From contig NZ_JAPDPC010000002.1 in NCBI RefSeq assembly GCF_026283945.1, positions 62,001 through 126,000 of the forward strand: DNA of 64,000 bases, read 5' to 3'. This DNA is from Dyella humicola (GTDB lineage: Bacteria; Pseudomonadota; Gammaproteobacteria; Xanthomonadales; Rhodanobacteraceae). A program made the translations under genes and the position numbers. The notes below the pieces were generated by a model, which was not told the origin of the DNA, made no database searches, and worked only from the letters and a program-made list of their open reading frames with translations. Shown piece by piece: positions 7,981 through 16,513 of this stretch; within the stretch, counting starts at the first letter, position 1, and every line of letters starts with the position of its first letter.

Positions 7981-10314
7981 TTATTTCGAAAACGCGATAC
8001 GCGCCAACGCCCACTGCCCCTCGCGTGGATCGCCGGTAGCAAACACACACAGGGTGCGCACGCCGGCCCCCGCCGGCATGGCCACCTGTGCATCAAGACG
8101 AACTTGCCCGCTGGCCTGCGCCGCACTCCCCAGCGGCAAGCGGGCGAGCAGCGGGCCTGTGCAGGAATCCGCATGGATCTCGAACTGACCGGTCGCGTCG
8201 GCCTGGTGGCGTACCACGGCGTCCTTGGCCTCGTCGCCGAAACGCCATGCGATGCGTTCGGCCGTGATCGCGACGTGCCTGGTACCGTCCAGCGGCGCTT
8301 GTGGCCAGAGCCAACAGGCGTTGCCGATGTCGACGGAATAGACCGGCCGCTGTCCCGTCGCCGGCTTGGCGCCGTCCAGGCGCGAGCCCGGCTGCTGGGA
8401 GCAGGTCGCCAGTGCGCTGCTGTCGCGGCTCAGCAAGGTGGTTTCGTCCAGCACCAGCGTGCGAGGCGCGGCCAGTTCGAAGCCGTCCGCCGCGAACGTC
8501 GCCGCGCGCACGGTCGTGTCGCGTGCCAGCGTTAGCGGTCGCGCGTATGCCGCCGATCGGCTGGTCGGTGCGGAGCCATCCGTGGTGTAACGCAGGGTGC
8601 CGAATCCGACCTGATTGGCCAGCTCGACCCGGAACCCTCCCTCGGCCGCCGTCACCTGAAAGGCGGGTGCAAACGCACTGTCGGCATAACCGATACCGAG
8701 TGCGCGGTAACGGGCCAGTTCAGCCGGCATGCGTTGCAGAAAGCCATCCCAGTCGTGCGCCTGCACAGGCGACCAGCCAAGCTCCGCCAGCGCGGCGATG
8801 CGCGGGAACACCGCGTGCTGGTCGTGCGCAAAGGTGGGCATCTGCTCGGCCCAGAGACCCGCCTGCACGCCGATGATGCGTTGGGCCTCGGCCGCGCTAG
8901 CTCCATTCGGAATCACGACCGTGTCATAGGCTTGCCGCAGCGTCGCCGCGGGCGGCGGTCCCGGCCATTCGTCGGGCCGATCGGACTGCACGTGGTCGAA
9001 GTACAGCGATTCCTGCGGCGTCATGACCACATCGTGGCCTTGCCTGATGGCCGTGAGCGCCACGCGTTCGTTGTCGTCGCCGTGCCATGACATCACCACT
9101 TCCGCTGCCGGCAGCGTCGCGCCCGCGACCAACTCGTCATCCCAGCCAACCGGCGTACGCCCGGCCTTGATCAGGTGGGCGGCAACCTGCTGGGTGAACC
9201 AGCCTTGCAGCTGATCCATGTTCGCCAGGCCGAGCTTGCGCATCTGCGCCTGCACCTCGGGCGATGCATTCCACTGCTGCTTGTCCGCCTCGTCGCCGCC
9301 AATGGAGATGTAGCGCGAGGGAAACAGCCGCATCACCTCATCGAGCACATCGTCGACAAACTGCAGAGTCTTTTCGTTGGGCTTGAGCAGCCATGGGCTG
9401 ACGCCCCACTCGGTCCATACCGGCGGGCGCTGGCCCGTCACGCCCAGCCACGGATAGGTGGCGACGGCGGCCTGCATATGGCCGGGAAGATCGATTTCCG
9501 GCACCACGTCCACGTAACGCTCTGCGGCGTAACGCACGATGTCGCGTGCGTCGGCCTCCGTATAAAAGCCGCAATAGGGTTGCTCGGCAGAGCCGGTCAG
9601 TTCGCGGTCGAAGCCCACCGCCTTGCGGCAGGCGCCGATCTTGGTGAGCTCGGGATACTTGGGGATGTCGAGGCGCCAGCCCTGGTCTTCGGTCAGGTGC
9701 CACAGCAACACGTTGAGCTTGTGCAGCGACATCCAGTCGATCAGCTGCTTGATCTCGGCCACGCTCTGGTAGTGCCGCCCGGAGTCGAGCAGCAAGGCGC
9801 GCCATGCGAAACGCGGGTGATCGTCGATGACGCCATGCGCCACCGCGACCGGCGCGCCACGCGTCCATCCGGCAGGCGTCAGCAATTGCCCCAGCGTAAC
9901 GCTGCCGTAGAACGCACCACGCGGCGTGCGTGCGGTGACCAGGATGCCGCGGTCATCCACCGTGATGCGATAGCCGGCCTCGTCCGCGATAGCCGCGGCC
10001 GGATCGAGCTTGAACTTAATCGCAGGAAGCGCCGCGCCCGTAGTCGCCACGCGCAGGTGCAATCCGTTGGTGTCGGCCACGCGTTGCACGAATCGCTCGG
10101 CGATGGACCGCAGTTGTGGGCGATCCGTGCCATCCACGGTGACTACGGCGCCGTCCGCGATGGCGGTCGCGCCCGATGCGGCACGCCTGGCCACGGCCGG
10201 CTGCGGCAGCAACGACCATGCGGGGGCGGCCGGCGCCGCCGCGACCACGCCCGTGGCCGCGAGCCAGGCGATGGCCGCGCAACGGAGAAATCCCGATGCC
10301 GTGAAGTGGCTCAT
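7981..10314 (-). CDS. GH20 beta-N-acetylhexosaminidase
   Basis: This 777-residue exported enzyme removes terminal beta-linked GlcNAc (or GalNAc) by substrate-assisted catalysis. It has a signal peptide (FLRCAAIAWLAATGVVAAAPA), a GH20b-type domain (about 35-160) and the catalytic barrel (about 165-500). The catalytic pair is Asp341-Glu342 in SIGGDEADK; HLTEDQGWR and PEIDLPGHM are further family motifs. The C-terminal third holds a chitobiase-type beta domain with TTDGSAPTS and a last module that may bind carbohydrate. Its ATG overlaps the glucokinase stop codon by four bases (ATGA at 10314-10311), so the two are translationally coupled. The longer in-frame reading to 10422 is rejected because it lacks a signal peptide at its start. 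Confidence 0.92.
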   Translation of the reverse strand: MSHFTASGFLRCAAIAWLAATGVVAAAPAAPAWSLLPQPAVARRAASGATAIADGAVVTVDGTDRPQLRSIAERFVQRVADTNGLHLRVATTGAALPAIKFKLDPAAAIADEAGYRITVDDRGILVTARTPRGAFYGSVTLGQLLTPAGWTRGAPVAVAHGVIDDHPRFAWRALLLDSGRHYQSVAEIKQLIDWMSLHKLNVLLWHLTEDQGWRLDIPKYPELTKIGACRKAVGFDRELTGSAEQPYCGFYTEADARDIVRYAAERYVDVVPEIDLPGHMQAAVATYPWLGVTGQRPPVWTEWGVSPWLLKPNEKTLQFVDDVLDEVMRLFPSRYISIGGDEADKQQWNASPEVQAQMRKLGLANMDQLQGWFTQQVAAHLIKAGRTPVGWDDELVAGATLPAAEVVMSWHGDDNERVALTAIRQGHDVVMTPQESLYFDHVQSDRPDEWPGPPPAATLRQAYDTVVIPNGASAAEAQRIIGVQAGLWAEQMPTFAHDQHAVFPRIAALAELGWSPVQAHDWDGFLQRMPAELARYRALGIGYADSAFAPAFQVTAAEGGFRVELANQVGFGTLRYTTDGSAPTSRSAAYARPLTLARDTTVRAATFAADGFELAAPRTLVLDETTLLSRDSSALATCSQQPGSRLDGAKPATGQRPVYSVDIGNACWLWPQAPLDGTRHVAITAERIAWRFGDEAKDAVVRHQADATGQFEIHADSCTGPLLARLPLGSAAQASGQVRLDAQVAMPAGAGVRTLCVFATGDPREGQWALARIAFSK

Positions 10315-11384
10315 AGGCCCGCGCCTCCGGCCAGCGCATGGCCTGGCATCCCCGACATCCGCTGCCTGAGGTACCACTGGGCCGCGCCTTGCACGCCGTG
10401 GCGGCCGTGTTCGGTGACCCACACCGGTACTTGCGACAGCAGCGCGCGCGCACTGCGGCCGTGCAGGAATCGCTTTTCGAAGGCGCTGCCCTTGAGCAGC
10501 TCAAACAGGGAAGAGAGGAATCCGCCGGCCAGATACACCCCGCCTGTCGCCATGAAGGCCATGGCGAGATTGCCGGCAAAGCTTCCCAGCGAGGCGCAGA
10601 AAATCTCGACAGCCTCCACCGCTTGTACATCGCTGCATGCAACAGCCGCCGCGGTGACCGCCTCCGGCGTGGCCAGCTTCGGTGCCTCCCCCTGCAGCCT
10701 GCACAGGATCGCGTAGACCGTCAGCAGGCCGGGGCCCGACACGATGTGTTCAAACGGCACGTAGCCGCCATTGGGCGCGAGGTGCGCGAGAATCTCGCGC
10801 TCGCGCACCGAATTGGGCGTGAAATCCATCTGGCCGGCCTCGGTCGCCAGCACGAAGCCGCCGGCAGGGCCGGGCACGTGCACCGCCGCGCCAAGGCCCG
10901 TGCCTGGTCCGATCACCAGGGTCGGACCACCGGCAGGCGTGCTGGGCCCGCACAGATGGCGGCCGTCATCGGCGAGAGCGCCATCCAGCGCGTAGGCCAG
11001 CGCTTCGAAGTCATTGAGTACGGCAACCTCGTCCAAGTCCAGCGCGTGGCGCAGTTGCGTCAGGTCGATGGGCCAGGCGAGGTTGTCGTTGACGACCTCG
11101 TTGCCCATGATCTGGCCCGCGCAAGCGAGCACGCAGTGCTTCACCGGGACCTGCACGTCGGCGTCGACAAAGGTTTGCAAAAGTTCCGACAGCATCGTGA
11201 ACTCCGCGCAGGCGAATAGGCGATAGGCGAGCGTTTCGACCCCCCGGGCGCCGCCAGGCGAGGCGCGCATCAGCGCAACACGCGCGTGCGTGCCGCCAAT
11301 ATCAGCCGCCAGAAACGGCACCGCCGATGTCCCCGCCAGTCGATCCGAATGGTCAGTTGCCACGTCCAGCGCGCCCTCTCGCAT
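10311..11384 (-). CDS. glk: Glucokinase (Glk family)
   Basis: This cytoplasmic kinase (357 residues from the first ATG) phosphorylates glucose, and in this setting perhaps glucosamine or GlcNAc, with ATP. It has the phosphate-1 motif LAADIGGTHARVAL, the LNDFEALAYAL substrate-loop region, the IGPGTGLGAA motif and the C-terminal GGVYLAGGF motif of the Glk (non-ROK) family. It is the first gene of the amino-sugar operon. The ATG at 11384 has no clear ribosome site and would sit about 9 bases from the predicted transcription start; the GTG at 11363, preceded by GAGAGGG, may be the true start and would give 350 residues. Substrate preference for an amino sugar is inferred from context only. Confidence 0.88.
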   Translation of the reverse strand: MREGALDVATDHSDRLAGTSAVPFLAADIGGTHARVALMRASPGGARGVETLAYRLFACAEFTMLSELLQTFVDADVQVPVKHCVLACAGQIMGNEVVNDNLAWPIDLTQLRHALDLDEVAVLNDFEALAYALDGALADDGRHLCGPSTPAGGPTLVIGPGTGLGAAVHVPGPAGGFVLATEAGQMDFTPNSVREREILAHLAPNGGYVPFEHIVSGPGLLTVYAILCRLQGEAPKLATPEAVTAAAVACSDVQAVEAVEIFCASLGSFAGNLAMAFMATGGVYLAGGFLSSLFELLKGSAFEKRFLHGRSARALLSQVPVWVTEHGRHGVQGAAQWYLRQRMSGMPGHALAGGAGL

Positions 11385-11399
11385 TGGAACTGTTATCAG

Positions 11400-11427
11400 C
11401 GTGTAACGTAATTGACACCGGTGTCAA
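11400..11427 (-). promoter_or_regulatory. Predicted promoter of the glk operon
   Basis: On the minus strand TTGACA (11427-11422) is followed after 16 bases by TACACG (11405-11400), a plausible -35/-10 pair with a good -35 and a weak -10. Transcription would start near 11393, just before glk. The -35 box is part of the perfect palindrome at 11412-11427, so a bound repressor would block RNA polymerase. Confidence 0.5.
11412..11427. promoter_or_regulatory. LacI-type operator, perfect 16-bp palindrome
   Basis: The sequence TTGACACCGGTGTCAA is identical to its own reverse complement, with the central CG and spaced half-sites typical of LacI-family operators. It overlaps the predicted -35 box of the glk operon, the arrangement expected for repression. 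The LacI gene at 1-297 closes the same operon and is the natural candidate to bind it. I did not notice a second full copy elsewhere in the window. Confidence 0.7.
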
Positions 11428-12003
11428 GCCGTGGCGCAGCATGTGCGAAAAATGCCTGGGGAGGCGGCGGGTGCGGGTGCTGGCTCAGGTGTGGGAACGC
11501 GCCAAGTGGCTCTGGCACTGGGCCTGGGGCAGGTCGATGGCATTGAGTATCAACCGGCCCTGGCGGCCGCCTGAGAGAAATGTCAGACCAAACCCAGCTT
11601 ACGGTTGCGACGCACCCTGCACGATGACGAACCGGTCGGACTGGCGCTCGCAAGACCATGAAGTGTCCACGTGCCACGAGCACGACGGAGCGATGGGGAG
11701 GTGGTACGCGACTAGCTCATCGAGGGCCGGCATCCTCAGAAACGGGCGTGGCGGAGGCCGGATAGACGCTTGCAGTCGACACGGACGCCAGCGCTGCGGG
11801 ATGCTTGCAGAAGGGGAGGGTCGATACACGGACCTTGGATCATTGCGACGGTGTGGAGATCCCCGTCTGCAACGTTTTCCGGACAGGCAGCTTGGCGTAA
11901 CCTTCCCCTCGTGAGACGCCACCTGAGCGCAAGCCCCGGTAACCAGGGGATGAGACGTCCAAGGCGTGACTCGACCGACTATGACCATGACTGAGGAAGT
12001 GAC
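11428..12003. other. Gene-free stretch upstream of the glk operon
   Basis: About 575 bases between the glk promoter and the next small gene. The open frames here (for example 11396-11683 minus and 11327-11914 plus) are Pro/Arg/His-rich, cross the promoter region and lack ribosome sites and recognisable domains. I see no RNA gene or convincing mobile-element trace. Confidence 0.5.
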
Positions 12004-12108
12004 ATGAGCAAGGGTATGGATTCGAAGAAAAGCGAAAAGAAAAAGCCGGCCAAAACGATGAAAGAAAAGAAGGCGGCCAAGGAGGAAAAGAAGCGGAATA
12101 CGAAGTAA
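12004..12108 (+). CDS. Lysine-rich 34-residue protein
   Basis: This tiny basic protein starts MSKGMDSKKSEKKKPAKT and ends KEEKKRNTK; close to half of its residues are lysine. A good ribosome site (GAGGAAG, 5 bases before the ATG) supports translation. From memory, similar short MSKGMDSKK-type proteins are annotated as hypothetical across Proteobacteria; their role is unknown, with nucleic-acid binding as the obvious guess from charge. No neighbour suggests a pathway. It has no hydrophobic segment and is probably cytoplasmic and disordered. Confidence 0.65.
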   Translation: MSKGMDSKKSEKKKPAKTMKEKKAAKEEKKRNTK

Positions 12109-12149
12109 GCGGGCTCTTCTACCGCGAAGCATTGGCCTTCAGAGTGTCT

Positions 12150-12222
12150 TGCGGACGTAGTCGCTCATTCGAGCGCCTGCGTTCGACGGCGCCAACGTCC
12201 GCATCCGACCCAAAACGGACGT
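12150..12222. repeat. Nested inverted repeat of the GTCCGC family
   Basis: TGCGGACGT (12150-12158) and ACGTCCGCA (12195-12203) form a perfect 9-bp inverted repeat, and GGACGT (12217-12222) offers a second partner for ACGTCC (12195-12200). The stretch GTCCGCATCCGACCC (12197-12211) resembles the core seen at 12526, 14401, 15147 and 32549. It lies between the 34-residue gene and the 88-residue gene. Confidence 0.5.
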
Positions 12223-12242
12223 AGTGGAGATCAGGGGGGCTA

Positions 12243-12509
12243 ATGTCGCAACAGCGCCGATCCAAGAAATGGCTCATCGTCGGTATGGCTAGCATGTTCC
12301 TGCTCGCCGCAATATTTTGGATGTACGCGATAAGCGGCTTTTCCTTGGCCTTTGTGCCATGTAACGGGACCTTCTCACTTAGCTCAAGTCTGGCCCGCTG
12401 CCGATGGCCCTTGGTCTTTGGCTACTTATTTTGGTTGTGCGTCGCCGCCGGCGCGGGTTTCGGGGTGGCGGTACTAATGCGCGCATTGTCCGACAGAGGT
12501 GGACGGTAA
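12243..12509 (+). CDS. Small two-helix membrane protein, unknown function
   Basis: The 88-residue protein has a basic N terminus (MSQQRRSKKW), a first membrane helix (about 10-32), a short cysteine-containing loop (CNGTF...SLARC) and a second helix (about 54-78) with a positively charged end. The two cysteines could form a disulfide if the loop is periplasmic. A run of G (AGGGGGGC) just before the ATG serves as ribosome site. I do not recognise the family and the neighbours give no hint. Confidence 0.55.
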   Translation: MSQQRRSKKWLIVGMASMFLLAAIFWMYAISGFSLAFVPCNGTFSLSSSLARCRWPLVFGYLFWLCVAAGAGFGVAVLMRALSDRGGR

Positions 12510-12525
12510 GCGGAGCAAGGCTAGG

Positions 12526-12545
12526 GTCCGCTTCCGATGGCGGAC
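12526..12545. repeat. GTCCGC...GCGGAC inverted repeat
   Basis: GTCCGC (12526-12531) and GCGGAC (12540-12545) flank TTCCGATG. It is one of several copies of a short palindromic repeat with the core TGTCCGCTT(N)CGACCC in this window (see 14401, 15147, 32549). It sits between the 88-residue gene and the carboxylesterase gene. Confidence 0.5.
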
Positions 12546-12644
12546 ATAACTGGGCTCGGTTTGCGTTAAGAATCATGCATGCGACTAGGCGGCTTTTCAC
12601 GGCCGTTCGCATCTTCAAGTCATTCACCCATTCTGGGGGCTGGA

Positions 12645-14333
12645 ATGAGCGCAGGGTTGCTCGAAGCGCAGGGAAGGACAAAGCGGCACATCACGCTGGT
12701 CCTGATCGGAGTCTTTGTTTTCTTGATCCTGGCCACAGGCGCAAGGGCGAATCCTGTGCGCATCGACACGGGGCTGATCGAAGGCGTCCTGGAAAATGGC
12801 GTCTTCATATACAAAGGCATTCCTTTCGCTCAGCCGCCTGTGGGTGAGCTTCGCTGGCGTGCGCCGCTGCGCGCGCTCCCCTGGCAGGGCGTGCGTGAGG
12901 CGAATCAGTTCTCGCCGGCTTGCATGCAGAACGGCACTTATCCGCCTGATGCGCCCACCGAGGCAACCAGCGAAGACTGCCTCTACTTGAATGTGTGGCG
13001 CCCCGCCGATGGTGGCGATGAGAAGTTGCCCGTCATGGTCTGGATTTACGGTGGTGGCCTGGAAAATGGCAGCGCGTCCATACCGCTTTATGCAGGCGAC
13101 AAACTCGCACAGAAAGGCGTCATCGTGGTGACCTTGAACTACCGGCTCGGGGTCTTCGGGTTTCTGGCGCATCCGGAACTTACCCGGGAAGCCGCTTATC
13201 ACAGCTCCGGCAACTACGGTTTGCTGGATCAGATCGCCGCACTCCAGTGGGTTCGTCGGAACATCGCTGCATTTGGCGGCGATCCTGATCGGGTGACGGT
13301 TTTTGGTCAGTCGTCCGGTGCTATTTCGATAAGCGCCTTGGTGACTTCACCCTTGACCAAGGGTTTGTTCCAACGAGCGATCGCCCAGAGTGGTGGACTG
13401 TTCGAACCGATGGATATCGCGCCCAACTTCAAGCTGGCGGGTGCCGAGCAGGACGGAGCGTATTTCGCCGCCGACGCCAAGGCTCAGTCGATGTCCGCAC
13501 TGAGAAAGACGCCAGCCGCTGAGTTGATGAAAGTCTCGTTTGATCCACACCTCATCATCGATGGTTACGCCCTGCCGAAATCGCCCTACGAGGTGTATCA
13601 AAAGGGGCAGCAGAACGACGTCTCGATCCTGATTGGCTCGAACGCTGATGAAGGGCAGGCCTTCATCGCAGGTCGTTCCATCACCCGCGAAAACTTCAGG
13701 CAGGAACTCGATCATAGTTTTCCTGATGTTCTCGTGCGATTGATTGCCCCTGAGCCGGGCGCGACCGATGAGCAGGCCAGGGCATCCGCCGCGGCATTTC
13801 AACGTGACATGCGTTTTCGCTGGGACATGTGGACGTGGGCGAGGTTGGGCGCGAAGGCCCGAAGAGGCAAGGTCTTCCTCTATCGGTTCTCCCGAATTCC
13901 GCCGTACCAGGTGGGCGACAAATACTTCGGCTGGGGCGCGAGCCACGGGATGGAGATGCCTTATGTCTTCGACCACCTGGAGCTGCAACCGTTGCCGTGG
14001 ACGGGCCAGGATCACCAGCTCGCTGCGACCATGACGTCTTACTGGACGAACTTTGCCAAGACCGGTGACCCGAACGGCCCGGGTCTGCCGTTGTGGCCGC
14101 AGTTCGACCCATCAAGCGCATCCGTGATGCAACTGGGGAACCGAATTGAAGCCGCGCCGATGGAGGACACCCAGCCATTGCGGCGAATCGATCGGGTTTA
14201 CGCGACGGCGCGCTTCGTGTTGGGGCACATCTATGTCATTGCCGCGGTGATCATCGCGTTGATGCTGGCGACCATCGTGGCCATCGTCAGGCGCTTAAGG
14301 CGGAGGCGGCGTAGGGTTGCGGTGGATGCCTGA
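12645..14333 (+). CDS. Type B carboxylesterase, membrane-anchored at both ends
   Basis: This 562-residue alpha/beta hydrolase of the carboxylesterase/lipase family hydrolyses ester bonds of unknown substrates. An N-terminal hydrophobic segment (ITLVLIGVFVFLILATGARA, about 16-35) exports it. The oxyanion-hole motif WIYGGGLENGS, the nucleophile elbow FGQSSG (Ser223), the acidic residue in GSNADEG and the histidine in GASHGMEMPY complete the catalytic machinery. GQSSG is a variant of the usual GESAG. Unusually, the C terminus has a second membrane helix (VLGHIYVIAAVIIALMLATI) followed by an Arg-rich tail, so the enzyme is probably tethered to the inner membrane facing the periplasm. The ATG at 12645 has a G-rich ribosome site; an in-frame ATG at 12579 does not. 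Confidence 0.88.
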   Translation: MSAGLLEAQGRTKRHITLVLIGVFVFLILATGARANPVRIDTGLIEGVLENGVFIYKGIPFAQPPVGELRWRAPLRALPWQGVREANQFSPACMQNGTYPPDAPTEATSEDCLYLNVWRPADGGDEKLPVMVWIYGGGLENGSASIPLYAGDKLAQKGVIVVTLNYRLGVFGFLAHPELTREAAYHSSGNYGLLDQIAALQWVRRNIAAFGGDPDRVTVFGQSSGAISISALVTSPLTKGLFQRAIAQSGGLFEPMDIAPNFKLAGAEQDGAYFAADAKAQSMSALRKTPAAELMKVSFDPHLIIDGYALPKSPYEVYQKGQQNDVSILIGSNADEGQAFIAGRSITRENFRQELDHSFPDVLVRLIAPEPGATDEQARASAAAFQRDMRFRWDMWTWARLGAKARRGKVFLYRFSRIPPYQVGDKYFGWGASHGMEMPYVFDHLELQPLPWTGQDHQLAATMTSYWTNFAKTGDPNGPGLPLWPQFDPSSASVMQLGNRIEAAPMEDTQPLRRIDRVYATARFVLGHIYVIAAVIIALMLATIVAIVRRLRRRRRRVAVDA

Positions 14334-14400
14334 TCCTTTAGATCCCTTTCCCCACTGGTACAACTTGCCGCCAAAGGCGTACGTCATGCATGGTGGGAAG

Positions 14401-14415
14401 GTCCGCTTACGACCC
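14401..14415. repeat. GTCCGCTT(N)CGACCC repeat copy
   Basis: GTCCGCTTACGACCC matches the core of the copies at 15147 and 32549. No clear second arm follows, so this may be a half copy. It lies in the 208-base gap between the esterase and ICMT-like genes, which otherwise holds only the ribosome site of the next gene. Confidence 0.4.
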
Positions 14416-14541
14416 GGGGGGAGTTTTAAAGTTGTGGGGTAGCGTCGGACGCACGCTGCTGAAGGTCGGGCAGACCAACGGTGCATATTGGATGCGTTGG
14501 TAGTGCGCGCTTCTCATCAGAGCACAGGAGGCGATGACGAC

Positions 14542-15102
14542 ATGAACCTGGTGCACAGCATTGCTCTGGTCGTTTTCTTCGTGTGGTTAACGATAGATGC
14601 CATCGTGGTCTTTCGCCTGAAGACGGGCGAAGCAGAGAATCGAGATCAGTCTTCATTGAAGTTGCTGATGATCGGTGGACCCATGGCGTACGCCTTAAGC
14701 ATCGGCTTGTCCTACGGGAGTACGGGAGCTTTGCATTCCGTTGCAATGCAAATTGCGGGATTGGTCGTCTTGGGGGTGGGCATCGCAGTGCGATCGCTTG
14801 CCATCTTCCAGCTGGGCCGTTTCCACACACCGAATGTAGCGATCCGGAGCGATCATCAACTCAAGGAGGAAGGGCTGTACGCTCATGTGCGCCATCCGAG
14901 TTATTTGGGCGCCATGATTGCATTTCTAGGCTTTACGCTGGCCTTGGGGAACTGGCTAAGCGTGATTGTGATGATGAGCATGACGACTTGCCTCTACCTC
15001 TATCGAATCAAAGAGGAAGATGCAGCGCTCGCAGCCGCGTTCGGCGAGGCATTTCATCGGTACGCTGCCCGAACCAAGCGCTTGATCCCATGGATCTACT
15101 GA
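14542..15102 (+). CDS. Isoprenylcysteine carboxylmethyltransferase-like membrane protein
   Basis: This 186-residue polytopic protein belongs to the ICMT/phospholipid-methyltransferase fold family. It has about five membrane helices and the cofactor signature YAHVRHPSYLGAMI near residues 115-128, where the RHPxY motif contacts S-adenosylmethionine, followed by an EEDAALAAAFGEAFHRY C-terminal helix. Bacterial members methylate lipids or small molecules; the substrate here is unknown. The ATG at 14542 is preceded by AGGAGG; an upstream in-frame start at 14488 adds a hydrophilic head with no ribosome site and is rejected. Confidence 0.8.
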   Translation: MNLVHSIALVVFFVWLTIDAIVVFRLKTGEAENRDQSSLKLLMIGGPMAYALSIGLSYGSTGALHSVAMQIAGLVVLGVGIAVRSLAIFQLGRFHTPNVAIRSDHQLKEEGLYAHVRHPSYLGAMIAFLGFTLALGNWLSVIVMMSMTTCLYLYRIKEEDAALAAAFGEAFHRYAARTKRLIPWIY

Positions 15103-15146
15103 ATGCATGACCTGGCGGTGGAGGCCGGCTGGGTGGCAATGAGGGA

Positions 15147-15170
15147 TGTCCGCTTTCGACCCGCAGCGGA
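15147..15170. repeat. TGTCCGCTTTCGACCC palindromic repeat
   Basis: TCCGCT (15149-15154) pairs with AGCGGA (15165-15170) around TTCGACCCGC. This is the best copy of the short repeat also seen at 12526, 14401 and 32549. It lies in the gap between the ICMT-like gene and lldD. Confidence 0.5.
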
Positions 15171-15346
15171 AAGGTCACTCATCACGAGCCAAGCGGCAGA
15201 GTTCTCGTCACCCGATGAGAAGATTTCGAAGTTCCCTCTCTAGGCGTTACCCTTTCCGCAGCAGCGATATTTGGTGCGTTTCGCGCGATGTTCTCATCGA
15301 CGGTCATGTGAAGACCCTGTTCGCTCTTAAGAGAAGGATGGACTGC

Positions 15347-16513
15347 ATGATCATTTCGGCACCTACCGATTATCGCGAGGCGGCACGGCGCAAATTGCCT
15401 CGCTACTTGTTCGACTATATCGACGGCGGCGCCAATGCCGAAGTCACGTTGCGCAAAAACGTTGACGACCTGGCCCATATCGCACTCCGCCAGCGCGTGC
15501 TTAGGAATGTTGCCGATCTGAGCCTGGAAACGGAACTGCTTGGTGAGAAGCTGGCGCTTCCCATTGCCTTGGGTCCGGTGGGCATTAGCGGCATGTACGC
15601 TCGCCGGGGAGAGGTTCAGGCGGCTCAGGCGGCGGCGTCGGTCGGTATCCCCTATACCTTATCCACGGTGTCGATTTGCTCAATGGAAGAGGTGCAAGGC
15701 CGCTGCGATCGACCGATCTGGTTTCAGCTTTATGTGCTGAAGGATCGTGGCTTTGTGCGCAACGCGTTGGTTCGCGCACAGGAAGCAGGCATCAGCACGC
15801 TGGTGGTCACCGTCGACCTGCCGTTACCGGGATCGCGCTATCGCGACAGGCACTCGGGCATGTCCGGGCCGGCGGCGCCTCTACGTCGCGCGGGCCAGGC
15901 GCTGTTCAAGCCGGCCTGGGCCTTCGACGTGGGACTACTCGGGCGGCCACACGATCTGGGCAACGTCTCTGTCTATCGTGGACGCAAGACCAGCCTCAAC
16001 GACTATATCGGTTGGATTGCGTCAAACTTCGATCCATCTATCGGCTGGAAGGATCTTGAATGGATCCGCGACGCCTGGAAGGGAAAGCTCGTCATCAAAG
16101 GCATCCTGGATCCGGAAGACGCGCGTGACGCCGTTCGCTTCGGTGCCGATGGCGTCGTGGTGTCCAATCATGGCGGTCGGCAGCTGGATGGCGTTCTTTC
16201 GACAGTACATGCACTGCCGGGCATCGCCGATGCCGTGGGAGGCGACCTGACTGTCTTGGTTGACTCCGGTATTCGTTCGGGCCTGGACATCGTGCGCATG
16301 TTGTCACTGGGTGCACGCGGCGTACTACTGGGGCGCGCTTACATCTATGCCTTGGCTGCTGACGGTCGCAATGGTGTAAGGAATCTGCTGGATCTGATGG
16401 CCACCGAGATGCGCGTTGCCATGACGTTATGTGGCGCACGTTCGGTGTCGGAGCTCACCCGCGATAACCTGGTATCGGAAGCTTCCCGATTCTCATCATG
16501 GGGACGCTCATAG
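15347..16513 (+). CDS. lldD: L-lactate dehydrogenase, FMN-dependent
   Basis: This 388-residue peripheral membrane flavoenzyme oxidises L-lactate to pyruvate and passes electrons to the quinone pool. It aligns along its length with E. coli LldD: start [34 protein letters not shown], the [16 protein letters not shown] region, [27 protein letters not shown] and the active-site histidine in [12 protein letters not shown]. The ATG at 15347 matches the E. coli start and follows AGAAGG; the longer frame to 15146 has no family support. No lldR or lldP gene is adjacent, so regulation and lactate uptake must be encoded elsewhere. Confidence 0.93.
   Translation: MIISAPTDYREAARRKLPRYLFDYIDGGANAEVTLRKNVDDLAHIALRQRVLRNVADLSLETELLGEKLALPIALGPVGISGMYARRGEVQAAQAAASVGIPYTLSTVSICSMEEVQGRCDRPIWFQLYVLKDRGFVRNALVRAQEAGISTLVVTVDLPLPGSRYRDRHSGMSGPAAPLRRAGQALFKPAWAFDVGLLGRPHDLGNVSVYRGRKTSLNDYIGWIASNFDPSIGWKDLEWIRDAWKGKLVIKGILDPEDARDAVRFGADGVVVSNHGGRQLDGVLSTVHALPGIADAVGGDLTVLVDSGIRSGLDIVRMLSLGARGVLLGRAYIYALAADGRNGVRNLLDLMATEMRVAMTLCGARSVSELTRDNLVSEASRFSSWGRS

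Noticed and set aside
7784-8050. In-frame upstream extension of the first TonB receptor
   Set aside because: It overlaps the GH20 gene and lacks a signal peptide; the ATG at 7783 gives a proper one.
11327-11914. Plus-strand open frame across the glk promoter
   Set aside because: It runs through the operator and overlaps the start of glk on the other strand; no ribosome site or domain.
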